Shown here: piece after piece, positions 1 to 10,384 of the stretch
How the letters are laid out: every line of letters starts with the position of its first letter
Position numbering within the stretch: position 1 is the stretch's first letter
Source: Epilithonimonas arachidiradicis
GTDB lineage: Bacteria; Bacteroidota; Bacteroidia; Flavobacteriales; Weeksellaceae
NCBI RefSeq assembly: GCF_003610695.1
Contig: NZ_RAQH01000001.1
Location: forward strand, 682,001-746,000
DNA: 64,000 nucleotides
Direction: 5' to 3'
Translations under genes and position numbers: made by a program
The notes under the pieces: model-generated
What the model was told of the DNA's origin: nothing
Database searches by the model: none
The model's input: the letters and a program-made list of their open reading frames with translations, nothing else

Positions 1-2058
1 CGTTAAAACAGACAATTCGAAATTTCTGAAGAAAACAATAATCGTAAGAATAATGGCTAAAAGTGAGTAATTGATTAGCGTATTAAAATCATTTTTAAGT
101 AAACCTAAAAAGTTCTCGTTCATCTGTTGGCGGTCGATTGCCAAAGCATCGTGATTTTTTTCAACATCTTTGATGAAAGCATCGCGTTTCTTTTCGTCCA
201 CTTTCACCACATTCGAAACGGTGTAAAATCCATTTTCGTTGCTTAGGAATTCTGAGATTTGAAGTGCTTTAATTTTTTCGTAATCTCTTAAACTTAAAGT
301 TGAATATGATTTATTTAAATTTTCATTAAACTGATCGAAAGCAGAAGCATTGAATCCGAATTTATTCCCATTTTGAGCCAATTCAGAGATTGTCTGATTT
401 TTTTTGTTCTGATTCCAGAACTGATTCCATTTTTCAAACTTTTTTTGTTGGTCTTCTTTCGATAAAACAACATTTCCAAGCGAATTATAGCTTAGGATTT
501 TTCCTTCCTGCTTTTCTTTTTCCAAAAACCGGCTCAGCTGAGAGTTTCTCGCCAAAGCTTCATTTTCAGAATTTCCATAAGAAATCGTGTAAATCGATTT
601 TGAAGTAAGGTCTGATAATTTTTCAAGTTTCGCTTCGCTGATTTTCAAATCTTTTGGAATGTAATTTAAATCACCAATGTCTTCATTAAAACCAACGTGA
701 CGGAAACCAAAAAGACACGCAATTATCATAATTGAACAACCAATAATCAACGGTTTGTTCTTTTCGTAAGGGTAATTTCCGATTTTATCGATGAAATTCG
801 TGCTAACTTTATCGGATTGTTCTTTCGGATGATACAGTTGTGGAACAATGATCAAAGCGGTAAAAGACGACAGGAAAACTGTAATCGCAGCGAAAAGTCC
901 GAGATCTTTCAACGCTTCTGAGCGGACGAAAACCAAGCACAAAAATGAAACCGCCGTTGTTGCGCTGCTCAGAATAATCGGTTGTGTAATTTCCTTGTAA
1001 AGCTCTTCAATATTGTTATTGTGCTTGTAATGCGTTAAAATATGAAGGGCATAATCGATGGTAATTCCAATTAAAATTGCTCCGACGCTGAGTGAAATTG
1101 CTGAGATTTTATCTTTAATAAAGTATAAAATCATCAGTGAAATGAAAACGGCAAAAACAGTCGGTAAAAAAACAATGAGTGGTGTAAAGAAATTCCTGAA
1201 GTAATACATCAGCAAAATCAACAGAACCGTCATCGAAATAATAACCGTATTCTGAATATCTTTTTTGATTTGTTGGGCATTGGCAACCGCAATTACCGGC
1301 GAACCAAAATAGCTGATTTCAGTTTTTCCTTTGAATTCTTTGTTGAGGTTGTCTTTAATTTCATTTAAATGATTGACGAAAACTTCGTTGTTTTTCGTGT
1401 CGTTGCTTTTATTTTTAGGATCGATGAAGAGCAGGAGGTTTTTGCCGTCTTTGGTAACAATGTAATTGTCTTCCAGCTTGAAATCTTTACCGATATTTAG
1501 AGCGTTGAGTTTTTTGATTCCGAGAAAAGTGATTCCGAGAGGATCTTTTTTGATAAATTCTTTGGTGACTAAACTTGTTGGCGAAACCAGCGAAACATAA
1601 TTGTTCTCTACCTGTTTTGCAATACTGTCTTTGTTAAGTTTTCTTTCAATTTCCTGATAATCGTTTTCATCCAGAAATAAAGGCAGATTCTGATTGACAA
1701 AATCAAAAGTTTCGGAAATTTCGTTGTCATTTACTTTTCCCTGAACCGAACTGATGTATTTTTGTAAAGGTTCGATTTTATGTAAAAAAGTATCTGCAGT
1801 TTCTGAAAGCTGGAAATTATCATCTTTCGATTTGTTCTCAATGATGACAATGATTTTGTCTGAAAAGTTCAATTGCTTTAGAACTTTTGCTGTCAAATCA
1901 GATTTGTCGTTTTTCGGAATAATCTGATTGATGTCTTCTTCAAAATTAATTTTAGAAGCAAAAAATCCACAAATGACAAGGATTCCCAATGCTGCTGCGA
2001 TGGAAATGAGCCGGTTCTTGACAATCAGATAATATAAATAAATGAAAAGACGATGCAT
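1..2058 (-). CDS. MMPL/RND-family membrane exporter, 3' end cut by window edge
   Basis: The minus frame stays open from an ATG at 2058 through base 1 (686 codons), so the C-terminus lies outside the window. There is one membrane segment near residues 14-32, a large periplasmic loop, a block of membrane helices at about 265-420 containing GITIDYALH near residue 330, a further helix near 434 and a second periplasmic loop ending in a helix near 672. This duplicated half-molecule layout is that of RND/MMPL exporters, which use proton flow to move lipids or other hydrophobic molecules out of the inner membrane. The substrate cannot be read from the sequence. In Bacteroidetes such genes often sit in flexirubin or aryl-polyene pigment clusters, but the neighbours that would show this are beyond the left edge. 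It is divergent from topA. Confidence 0.85.
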   Translation of the reverse strand, partial: MHRLFIYLYYLIVKNRLISIAAALGILVICGFFASKINFEEDINQIIPKNDKSDLTAKVLKQLNFSDKIIVIIENKSKDDNFQLSETADTFLHKIEPLQKYISSVQGKVNDNEISETFDFVNQNLPLFLDENDYQEIERKLNKDSIAKQVENNYVSLVSPTSLVTKEFIKKDPLGITFLGIKKLNALNIGKDFKLEDNYIVTKDGKNLLLFIDPKNKSNDTKNNEVFVNHLNEIKDNLNKEFKGKTEISYFGSPVIAVANAQQIKKDIQNTVIISMTVLLILLMYYFRNFFTPLIVFLPTVFAVFISLMILYFIKDKISAISLSVGAILIGITIDYALHILTHYKHNNNIEELYKEITQPIILSSATTAVSFLCLVFVRSEALKDLGLFAAITVFLSSFTALIIVPQLYHPKEQSDKVSTNFIDKIGNYPYEKNKPLIIGCSIMIIACLFGFRHVGFNEDIGDLNYIPKDLKISEAKLEKLSDLTSKSIYTISYGNSENEALARNSQLSRFLEKEKQEGKILSYNSLGNVVLSKEDQQKKFEKWNQFWNQNKKNQTISELAQNGNKFGFNASAFDQFNENLNKSYSTLSLRDYEKIKALQISEFLSNENGFYTVSNVVKVDEKKRDAFIKDVEKNHDALAIDRQQMNENFLGLLKNDFNTLINYSLLAIILTIIVFFRNFELSVLT

Positions 2059-2269
2059 TTTGATTAGACTGCAATAGTTCTGCAGTTTGATAAGGTTAAA
2101 GTTTTTTTTGTTATTCTTAGAACTTATTCATTTTCAATAGATAAAACTGATGTTTTTGTCAAATTGAGTCTGCGAATTTAGTAAAAAAGTTAGAATCCTG
2201 AGTTTAAAAAATATTATAAAATCAATAATATATATAAGGTATAGACAAGAGAAATGATTCTTAAAATGA

Positions 2270-2296
2270 TTGGTAATAAAAAAACTGCTACTTTTG
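2270..2296 (+). promoter_or_regulatory. Putative topA promoter
   Basis: TACTTTTG at 2289-2296 matches the Bacteroidetes -7 consensus TAnnTTTG. A TTG lies at 2270-2272, 16 nt upstream, which is slightly short. The transcript would begin just before the ATG at 2313. Confidence 0.45.
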
Positions 2297-2312
2297 CAAA
2301 AATTTTTCTAGG

Positions 2313-4871
2313 ATGCCAAAAAATTTAGTCATCGTCGAGTCTCCGGCAAAAGCAAAAACGATTCAGAAGTATTTAGGTAAGGATTACGAGGTCAAGTCCA
2401 GCTTTGGACACATCCGCGATTTGCCTAAAAAAGGGATGGGAATTGATTTATCCAATTTCACGCCCGACTATGAAGTTTCTGCTGACAAAAAGAAGCTGGT
2501 AGCGGAACTAAAGAGCGCTGTCAAAGGGGCTGAAATGGTTTGGCTGGCTTCCGATGAAGACCGCGAGGGAGAAGCGATTGCTTGGCATTTGGCAGAGGAA
2601 TTAAAGCTGAAGCCCGAGAACAGAAAAAGAATTGTCTTCCACGAGATTACCAAAAATGCGATCCTCAAAGCGATTGAAAATCCGAGAGATATTGATCAAA
2701 ACTTGGTTAACGCACAACAGGCCAGAAGAGTTTTGGACAGAATTGTTGGTTTCGAGATGTCGCCGGTGCTTTGGAAAAAAGTAAAAACCGGATTGTCGGC
2801 AGGTAGAGTCCAGTCGGTGGCGGTGAGATTAATTGTAGAGAGAGAAAAAGAGATCCGTGAATTTGTACCGAAGCCAAGCTTCAAAGTGGAAGGGATTTTC
2901 CTGAATGACGGGAAACAGGAGATTGCGGCCAAGCTTAAAAAGGATTTCGAAAAAGAATCGGACGCCGAGAAGTTCCTGGAAGAATCCAAAACGACAGACT
3001 TCAAAGTTCTAAACGTGGAAACCAAACCGGGGACCCGCACAGCATCTGCACCTTTTACAACGTCTACTTTGCAGCAGGAAGCTTCTTCCAGATTGGGTTA
3101 CAACGTAACGACTACAATGCGTTTGGCACAGCGACTTTATGAAGAAGGATTTATCACTTATATGAGAACGGACTCTGTGAATCTTTCTCAGGAAGCAATC
3201 AATGGTGCAAAAGCGCAAATTATTTCAGAATACGGCGAGAACTATTCCAAGCCGAGAAATTATACCACAAAATCTTCTTCCGCACAGGAAGCACACGAGG
3301 CGATCCGTCCGACAGATTTCTCAGTAAAATCAATCGGTGATGCGCAGTTGAACAAGCTATATCAGCTGATCTACAGAAGAACTCTGGCATCTCAAATGGA
3401 GAATGCGAAAATCGAGAAAACAGTGATCGAGATCGGGAATCCGAAATTACCACAGCATTTTGAAGCGCAGGGAGAAGTCATTATTTTTGATGGTTTCCTA
3501 AAAGCTTACGGCATTGTCAAAACAGAAGATGACGACGATGAAAGCAACGAAAAGCTGTTGCCAAAAGTAAAAGTTGGTGAAATCCTTGACTATAAAACAA
3601 TCACAGCTACAGAAAAGTTCACAAGACCGTCTGCGAGATTTACCGAAGCAGGATTGGTCAAGAAATTGGAAGAATTGGGAATCGGCCGTCCTTCGACATA
3701 CGCTCCTACGATCCAGACTATTCAGAACCGTGAGTATGTAGATAAAAGAGAAATAGAGCCGCAAACGAGAGAGATTGTCAAGATGACATTGGGCAAATCC
3801 GGTGTTAAGAAAGAAGTCCTCGAAGAGAAGTTTGGTGGCGATAAGAATAAATTTGTGCCGACGGATATCGGCGAGGTAGTTAACGACTTCCTGACGGATA
3901 ACTTTGCCGAAATCTTGGACTACGGCTTCACGGCACGCGTTGAGGAAGGCTTTGACGAGATTGCCAACGGCGACCAGAAGTGGAAGGAGATGATGACGGA
4001 TTTCTACTCCAAGTTCCACCCGAGAATCGAGGATGTGGAGGAGAACGCAGACCGCGCTACCGGCGAGCGAATCCTGGGTGTAGACCCGAAAACAGGCAAG
4101 AATGTCCACGCCAGAATCGGAAGATTCGGGCCGATGATCCAGATTGGGGAACAGGATGATGAGGAGAAACCGACATTTGCATCACTGATGTCCAACCAAA
4201 ATATCGCAACTATTACGCTGGAAGAGGCTTTGGAGCTGTTCAAGCTGCCTTTTGACCTTCAGGAGTTTGACGGTCAGCCGGTTTCTGTGGGTGTGGGAAG
4301 ATTCGGGCCATATGTGAAGTGGGGCGAAACATTTATCAGCATCCCAAAAGGCGAGGATCCATTGTCTGTGAACCAGGAAAGAGCAGAAGAGATCATCAAC
4401 GAAAAGAAAAAAGCAGACGCACCAATCGCGACTTATAAAGGTGAACCTGTGACCAAAGGAACGGGAAGATTCGGGCCGTTTATCAAATACCAAAGCATCT
4501 TTGTGAATGTGCCAAAGCGATATGACTTCGATAATCTTTCCCAAAGTGATATCAATGAACTGATTGATGCCAAGCTGGACAAAGAAGCCAACCGTTACAT
4601 CCAGCAATGGGAAAAAGAAAAAATTGCCATTGAAAACGGACGTTGGGGACCATTCATCAAGTTTGGAAAAGCGAATTTCAAGATTCCGAAAAAGAAAGAT
4701 GATTCTAAATATGAAGCCGACGAATTGAAAGACATCTCCCTGGATGAGGTGAAAAAGTGGATCAGCGCCCAAGATCCGAAAGCTTTTGCGGAGAAAAAGA
4801 AACCTGTCGCCAAGAAAACAGCAACTGCTAAAAAGCCTGCTGCGAAGAAGGCGCCGGCGAAGAAGAAGTAA
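2313..4871 (+). CDS. topA: DNA topoisomerase I (type IA)
   Basis: This enzyme relaxes negatively supercoiled DNA by cutting and passing single strands. The N-terminus opens with the TOPRIM signature NLVIVESPAKAKTIQKYLG, followed by the acidic SDEDREGEAIAWH motif. The nucleophilic tyrosine is Tyr283 in ITYMRTDS. After the core come several C-terminal repeats carrying RFGP motifs of the Toprim_C type, and a Lys/Ala-rich tail (AKKPAAKKAPAKKK) that probably binds DNA. At 852 residues it has normal length for the phylum. It is a single-gene unit followed by a strong terminator. In several Flavobacteriia topA sits next to a formimidoylglutamase-like gene and gldKLMN; here the formimidoylglutamase-like gene is 11 kb away. 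Confidence 0.97.
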   Translation: MPKNLVIVESPAKAKTIQKYLGKDYEVKSSFGHIRDLPKKGMGIDLSNFTPDYEVSADKKKLVAELKSAVKGAEMVWLASDEDREGEAIAWHLAEELKLKPENRKRIVFHEITKNAILKAIENPRDIDQNLVNAQQARRVLDRIVGFEMSPVLWKKVKTGLSAGRVQSVAVRLIVEREKEIREFVPKPSFKVEGIFLNDGKQEIAAKLKKDFEKESDAEKFLEESKTTDFKVLNVETKPGTRTASAPFTTSTLQQEASSRLGYNVTTTMRLAQRLYEEGFITYMRTDSVNLSQEAINGAKAQIISEYGENYSKPRNYTTKSSSAQEAHEAIRPTDFSVKSIGDAQLNKLYQLIYRRTLASQMENAKIEKTVIEIGNPKLPQHFEAQGEVIIFDGFLKAYGIVKTEDDDDESNEKLLPKVKVGEILDYKTITATEKFTRPSARFTEAGLVKKLEELGIGRPSTYAPTIQTIQNREYVDKREIEPQTREIVKMTLGKSGVKKEVLEEKFGGDKNKFVPTDIGEVVNDFLTDNFAEILDYGFTARVEEGFDEIANGDQKWKEMMTDFYSKFHPRIEDVEENADRATGERILGVDPKTGKNVHARIGRFGPMIQIGEQDDEEKPTFASLMSNQNIATITLEEALELFKLPFDLQEFDGQPVSVGVGRFGPYVKWGETFISIPKGEDPLSVNQERAEEIINEKKKADAPIATYKGEPVTKGTGRFGPFIKYQSIFVNVPKRYDFDNLSQSDINELIDAKLDKEANRYIQQWEKEKIAIENGRWGPFIKFGKANFKIPKKKDDSKYEADELKDISLDEVKKWISAQDPKAFAEKKKPVAKKTATAKKPAAKKAPAKKK

Positions 4872-4891
4872 ACTAATTGTTATAAATATTT

Positions 4892-4930
4892 AACCCTTTC
4901 AGAGTTTTAAAACTCTGAAAGGGTTTTTTG
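4892..4930 (+). terminator. Rho-independent terminator after topA
   Basis: A perfect 34-bp palindrome at 4892-4925 (17-bp arms beginning AACCCTTTCAGAG) runs into a T stretch. It lies 21 nt after the topA stop and could also stop transcription from the opposite direction. Confidence 0.85.
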
Positions 4931-5070
4931 TGTTGCTTTTGGATTTGAACCGCAACAATCATACTATTACTATTTATTATTCGGCAGAGATCTATACCGT
5001 ACAGATTCCTCACGTCACCCGTATGGCGCAAAACCAATGTAAAAGCAATTTTCTGTCTGTTGTCTGGAGG

Positions 5071-6673
<1,603 letters not shown>

Positions 6674-6707
6674 TAGGCAAAGTTAAAAATCGTTGCCTTT
6701 TAATTAT

Positions 6708-6721
6708 TTGTCATTTGGCAA
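6708..6721. promoter_or_regulatory. Candidate Crp/Fnr operator in front of the regulator gene
   Basis: TTGTCATTTGGCAA has the same geometry as the palindrome at 6082-6095 and one mismatched pair. It lies 35 bp upstream of the regulator start. TAACTTTG on the minus strand at 6678-6685 is a possible -7 element. Confidence 0.45.
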
Positions 6722-6760
6722 AAAAGGAGGAGGTCCAAACTATGATTGGCGATGTTTATA

Positions 6761-6778
6761 CAAAGTCGGGAGACTTTG
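6761..6778. repeat. Hairpin 3' of the small membrane protein gene
   Basis: CAAAGTC-ggga-GACTTTG is a perfect 7-bp stem with a 4-nt loop, 11 nt after the stop of the minus-strand gene at 6790-7047. No T run follows on the minus strand, so it is a weak terminator candidate. It is one of three hairpins in the same position relative to consecutive genes. Confidence 0.55.
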
Positions 6779-6789
6779 CGTAGCGTTTT

Positions 6790-7047
6790 TTACATATTGA
6801 AGTACCAGATGAGAATAAATATGTCAATGATTACCTCCGTTATATTAATGTAAAAATGCTTTGGAACAACATTTTGCAGTAGCCAGTCAAGTAAAAAATA
6901 AAGTGTACAGGCGATAAATATGACGTAAGCAAAGGCGTAGCCCCATCCTTCATAGCCAGGATTGAGGACAAAATAAATACCGATGATTAAACCAATTGCA
7001 GAGGTTGTATTACCAACCGTTAGCTTGTACTTCTTTTTGTCTATCAT
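6790..7047 (-). CDS. Small hypothetical membrane protein
   Basis: I do not recognise the family. The 85-residue product starts MIDKKKYKLTVGN and has about three hydrophobic segments: TSAIGLIIGIYFVLNP, YAFAYVIFIACTLYFLLDWLL and INITEVIIDIFILIWYF. An inner-membrane location is therefore likely. An upstream ATG at 7080 would add 11 residues but would run through the hairpin at 7072-7084, so 7047 is preferred. It lies downstream of a serine hydrolase gene and upstream of the Crp/Fnr gene on the same strand. No function can be assigned. Confidence 0.6.
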   Translation of the reverse strand: MIDKKKYKLTVGNTTSAIGLIIGIYFVLNPGYEGWGYAFAYVIFIACTLYFLLDWLLQNVVPKHFYINITEVIIDIFILIWYFNM

Positions 7048-7071
7048 TTTAATGTTAAGAATGAAAGTCTT

Positions 7072-7096
7072 GGATTTCAAATCCGCGACATCGGTG
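7072..7096. repeat. Palindromic repeat, copy A
   Basis: GGATTT-c-AAATCC followed by gcgacatcggtg. The 25 nt match 8213-8237 at 23 positions. It lies about 10 nt after the minus-strand stop of the serine hydrolase gene. It may be a REP-like or cassette-boundary element. Confidence 0.65.
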
Positions 7097-7104
7097 TAAC
7101 GTTT

Positions 7105-8139
7105 TTATTGCCAAAGTATATCTTCTAATATTTTTTTCATTCCATTACATTGGTCTGCATTTGTAAAAAAGACGTAACCGAATTTCTTTTCGGGATTAAT
7201 CATGAACGACGATGTAAATCCCAGATTATTTCCGCCATGCCAAAAATTGACTGAGTTTTTAATTTTTATCACTGCAAGTCCTGATGTCCAGGCTTCAATA
7301 CCAAATATTTCTTTTACTATATCGTTGCTTTCTAAATCAATTCTCGGCACAAACATATCGTTGAACAGGTCCTCTCGTTTCATGAGTTGAGTAAGGAATT
7401 TTGCATACGTTGAAGCGTTAGCGTAAAGACCGCCGGCAGAGTCAAAACGATTTCTGTCTCTGTCATCATAAACCACAGAACTATCTTGGTATCCTGTAGC
7501 AAGTTTATTTTTAATTGTTGGAGTGAGTATAAAATGAAAATCTTTTAAGCCAAATTTTTTAGCCAGCTCACTTTGGAAATAATTGTCCAGTGTTTCCAGC
7601 GTCAAATTGTTTTGCTTCGCAATTACTTTAGCCAGATAGGTGTAAGCTTCTCCGGAGTAAGAAAATTTTTCACCCGGATTGTATAAAAAGTTGATGGTGT
7701 CAGACTCGCTCCAGTTTGGTAAACCCGTAGTATGGCTTAACACCATTGCAGCATTTATTTTCTTATACCGTTCATCTATCATATTGGTTGGTGGCAGATA
7801 TTCATACAAAGGTTTATTCAAATCAATTTTGTTTTCGTTGGCTAATGTCAAAACAAAAGAAGCGAATACAGGTTTTGATAAAGAAGCTGCTTCAAAAAAA
7901 GTTCGATTGTCCACTCTCTCGGATTGCGCTACGTTTGAAAAACCATAACCTTTACAGTAAACAATTTTTCCATTGTTGATAACTGCTATAGACATCCCGT
8001 GAACGCCCAGGGAATCCATCGCTTTGCCTATCAGTGTGTCAAACTTTTTATTGCTAATGCTTTTACCCGAAAAAGTCCTAAACTGACCAAACACTGTCTG
8101 ACTAAAAAGGATGAAAAGAAAAATGAGTTTTGTATTCAT
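7105..8139 (-). CDS. Secreted serine hydrolase, class C beta-lactamase / AmpC-like fold
   Basis: It has 344 residues with an N-terminal signal peptide (MNTKLIFLFILFSQTVFG). The SxxK nucleophile motif is S86-L-S-K89 (AASLSKPVFA). A YSGEAY motif near residue 162 occupies the YxN position, and FWHGGNN near residue 300 supplies the third HxG-type motif. VLSHTTGLPNW is typical of the family. Members include D-aminopeptidases, esterases and penicillin-binding-like enzymes as well as beta-lactamases, so resistance should not be inferred. It is probably periplasmic. Related hairpins lie on both sides, and the gene could be an acquired single-gene unit. Confidence 0.88.
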   Translation of the reverse strand: MNTKLIFLFILFSQTVFGQFRTFSGKSISNKKFDTLIGKAMDSLGVHGMSIAVINNGKIVYCKGYGFSNVAQSERVDNRTFFEAASLSKPVFASFVLTLANENKIDLNKPLYEYLPPTNMIDERYKKINAAMVLSHTTGLPNWSESDTINFLYNPGEKFSYSGEAYTYLAKVIAKQNNLTLETLDNYFQSELAKKFGLKDFHFILTPTIKNKLATGYQDSSVVYDDRDRNRFDSAGGLYANASTYAKFLTQLMKREDLFNDMFVPRIDLESNDIVKEIFGIEAWTSGLAVIKIKNSVNFWHGGNNLGFTSSFMINPEKKFGYVFFTNADQCNGMKKILEDILWQ

Positions 8140-8176
8140 AATGGTTGTTTATAAAATGGTAGCGAGCAACTGGGTA

Positions 8177-8237
8177 GCGCGGATTTATAATGTGTGCTTT
8201 TGTATCAGTCACGGATTGCAAATCCGCGATATCGGTG
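8177..8237. repeat. Palindromic repeat, copy B, with an outer inverted arm
   Basis: CGGATT-gca-AATCCG at 8212-8226, with the tail through 8237, matches copy A at 7072-7096. In addition CGCGGATTT at 8178-8186 pairs perfectly with AAATCCGCG at 8220-8228, giving a larger two-arm fold. It lies between the stop of the 384-residue gene and the start of the serine hydrolase gene. Confidence 0.6.
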
Positions 8238-8257
8238 AGGTAAGTTTGGATATAGCT

Positions 8258-9412
8258 TTATTGAATTAATTTTAACGCTGGGAATAACATTAGTTGTACA
8301 ATATATGTGGGGTAATTTGATATTGTAACAGAATTATAATAATCATTTTTGTTCTTCAAATAAGAAATATATGTGGTATTCAATTTTGGATTAATTGTTA
8401 ATTGCTTTATTTCCCCAGCATATCTATTATTTTCAGTTGTTAATGTTATTTTGTCTACTATATATGTGTAAGAAGTGTCAACTGGATTACGAAAATCATT
8501 TTCCATCGTTTTCAGATATGCAACCAAAGTGTCACAAAGCATTTTGTTTCTTTTAAAACGTAAATTCTTTCTAATATCTTTATGTTTTGCTAGTTTTTCT
8601 ATCAGGCGTGTCTCGTACATAATGCTTTTTCTATGTTCACTAACGGCATTAGAAAAAATTGATGATAAGGAATCATTACTAAATGAATATACAATTGTAG
8701 GCTCATTTCTTAATATAATTAAGTATTTTGTTTTGGGAATGTCAAGAGTTAAACTGTCTAGGGGAGCAAGTTTTTCGTCAAATTCATTGAATATTTTATC
8801 TGAAAAAATTGGATTTTCAAATTGATATTGATACTTGTCGAATTTTAAAATGCTGATGCTTATTATAAAAAGATTATATAAGAGTAAGTTTATTACCACC
8901 GCTGTAATAATTTGCTTAAGATTGGGGTAAAAGAATTTAGGTGAATATACGAATAGAAAAAAGATTAATAATGATAGTATAGTGTTATGAATAAAAAGTA
9001 ATTCATACATTTCTGTCTTTTCAAATAAATAGATAAAAGTTATTTGAAGTGGGAGTGTGAATAATTTAGTAATTAATAAGAATAAAAAAATGTTTAATGT
9101 TTTGACTCTATAATTAAATATTTTGGATACTAAATAGCTTGAGGTGTTTAAAATTAATAAAGTAATGACTAATATTGATACTTCTAAAATGATAACTTTC
9201 GTAACATTTTTAAAAGTGTCATTCGAGAATATATATGTTAATCCAATTGTAATTAAAATGTAAAAAATTGAAATCGATAATTTTTCATCGTCATTTTTTC
9301 CAAATAGCTTTTTAAAAAATGACGATGGAGAGATGTAGAATTTTGGCATCTCTAATACCCATTCTGAAATTTTTTCTTTACCAAATAAATCAATTATCTC
9401 TTTTATAGACAT
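8258..9412 (-). CDS. Hypothetical membrane protein with C-terminal soluble domain
   Basis: It has 384 residues and I do not recognise it. The start is SIKEIIDLFGKEKISEWVLE, followed by a stretch containing FYISPSSFFKKLFG. That style of amphipathic N-terminus followed by helices recalls Yip1-type membrane proteins. About five or six hydrophobic segments lie between residues 45 and 200, and the last 180 residues are polar with no motif I can name. The gene is noticeably richer in A and T than the conserved genes nearby, which is consistent with recent acquisition. A palindromic repeat follows its stop by about 20 nt. Confidence 0.6.
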   Translation of the reverse strand: MSIKEIIDLFGKEKISEWVLEMPKFYISPSSFFKKLFGKNDDEKLSISIFYILITIGLTYIFSNDTFKNVTKVIILEVSILVITLLILNTSSYLVSKIFNYRVKTLNIFLFLLITKLFTLPLQITFIYLFEKTEMYELLFIHNTILSLLIFFLFVYSPKFFYPNLKQIITAVVINLLLYNLFIISISILKFDKYQYQFENPIFSDKIFNEFDEKLAPLDSLTLDIPKTKYLIILRNEPTIVYSFSNDSLSSIFSNAVSEHRKSIMYETRLIEKLAKHKDIRKNLRFKRNKMLCDTLVAYLKTMENDFRNPVDTSYTYIVDKITLTTENNRYAGEIKQLTINPKLNTTYISYLKNKNDYYNSVTISNYPTYIVQLMLFPALKLIQ

Positions 9413-9552
9413 AGTTATTTAATTTCAAGCTAACATATTAAAATTACTGCATATTATTAGTAATTTACTTAACATTAGTAATCAAACATTGATTATTTTC
9501 TTATATATAACATTTACTTAATTTACTAATCCACCCCAAAACTCTCACAAAC

Positions 9553-9722
9553 CAACTTTTTGCATCACCATCCATCCAATTAGCATCAAAAACCACCCTT
9601 TTTGCATCGTTTTCCATCCTTTTTGGTTTGTTGGTGAGCCTTTTGGGCTGGAAATCCACCCTTTTTGCATGACAAACGACCCTTTTTGGCTGGTTTTTGA
9701 GCCTAAAAGGATCGTTTTTGAA
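9553..9722. repeat. 21-bp minisatellite (eight units)
   Basis: A T-rich core (cctttttgcat, with variants) begins at 9557, 9578, 9599, 9620, 9641, 9662, 9683 and 9704, a strict 21-bp period. Read on the minus strand in one frame, the units become heptads of the form xxQKGWx. It starts right after the 158-residue gene. No convincing gene covers it. Confidence 0.8.
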
Positions 9723-9740
9723 ATTTGAAGCTTAAAATGA

Positions 9741-10217
9741 TTACTCTTTCGGCGCTGGTCTGTTGCCTTTTCGTGAAAATCTCTTGCTGAGGTCTTCGTA
9801 GATTGGTTTTGCCGTCGCAACACCTTTGCTGGATGCTTCTTTTACAGACCCGTAATATAGGAGAGCAGAGAGAAGAGCTTCATTTCCTGCCAGCATAATA
9901 GTGTCACTGAGATCTGATTCCAACTGGTTTGCCAAATTGCGAAGTGGGGAAAGACCATTGACCACGGCCACATCTTTGTGAAACTCCGGTTGATCCATAT
10001 AGCTGGGTGCAAATTCAGGATTCGTTTCTGTGTAATCTTCCACTTTTTGCACAGTAGCCACAGTTTTGTCTCCCATTTTGAAAATAGTTTCTCTTTGTTC
10101 AGGCGTTAATCCTTGTAGATAAGGCGCAAGCAGCGTTCTGGAGTTTTGTAGGTTTTCTGTTACTTGGTCTATAACAGATTGAGGAATTTCGATGCTGATT
10201 TGATTTTTTGTGCTCAT
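9741..10217 (-). CDS. Uncharacterised 158-residue protein
   Basis: The protein (MSTKNQISIEIPQSVIDQV...) is soluble, predicted mostly helical, with no signal peptide or membrane segment. It resembles a group of similar-sized uncharacterised proteins that I believe is widespread in Bacteroidetes, recognisable by an N-terminal half like LAPYLQGLTPEQRETIFKMGDK. The function is unknown. It stands alone: a 21-bp minisatellite begins about 20 nt beyond its stop, and an unrelated plus-strand gene lies upstream. Confidence 0.75.
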   Translation of the reverse strand: MSTKNQISIEIPQSVIDQVTENLQNSRTLLAPYLQGLTPEQRETIFKMGDKTVATVQKVEDYTETNPEFAPSYMDQPEFHKDVAVVNGLSPLRNLANQLESDLSDTIMLAGNEALLSALLYYGSVKEASSKGVATAKPIYEDLSKRFSRKGNRPAPKE

Positions 10218-10330
10218 CGTTTGTGATTTTTTTTGTTAAACAATCAAATGTAATGAATTTTGATATACGAAATGATGCTGTTGGTTGAATAATTTAATGG
10301 CATTGTTTACGAACTTTAATAAACATCAAA

Positions 10331-10372
10331 CCGCAGGACACTTCTTCAACCCAATTCCTATAACTTAGCTGA
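10331..10372. repeat. Short dispersed repeat, copy 1
   Basis: CCGCAGGACAC, 22 nt, CTTAGCTGA, just ahead of the glycoside-hydrolase-like gene. The same pair of blocks recurs at 31800-31840 with a 21-nt spacer. Confidence 0.45.
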
Positions 10373-10384
10373 AAATCATACAGA

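Noticed and set aside
7105-8139. Beta-lactam resistance gene
   Set aside because: The fold fits, but the YSG motif and overall similarity are those of the broad serine hydrolase group, so resistance cannot be claimed.
6761-8237. Integron attC sites
   Set aside because: No paired RYYYAAC/GTTRRRY core sites and no integrase in the window; only the layout is similar.
9545-9823. 92-codon minus-strand frame containing QKGW heptads
   Set aside because: It overlaps the end of the better supported 158-residue gene and its repeat pattern is explained by the 21-bp minisatellite.
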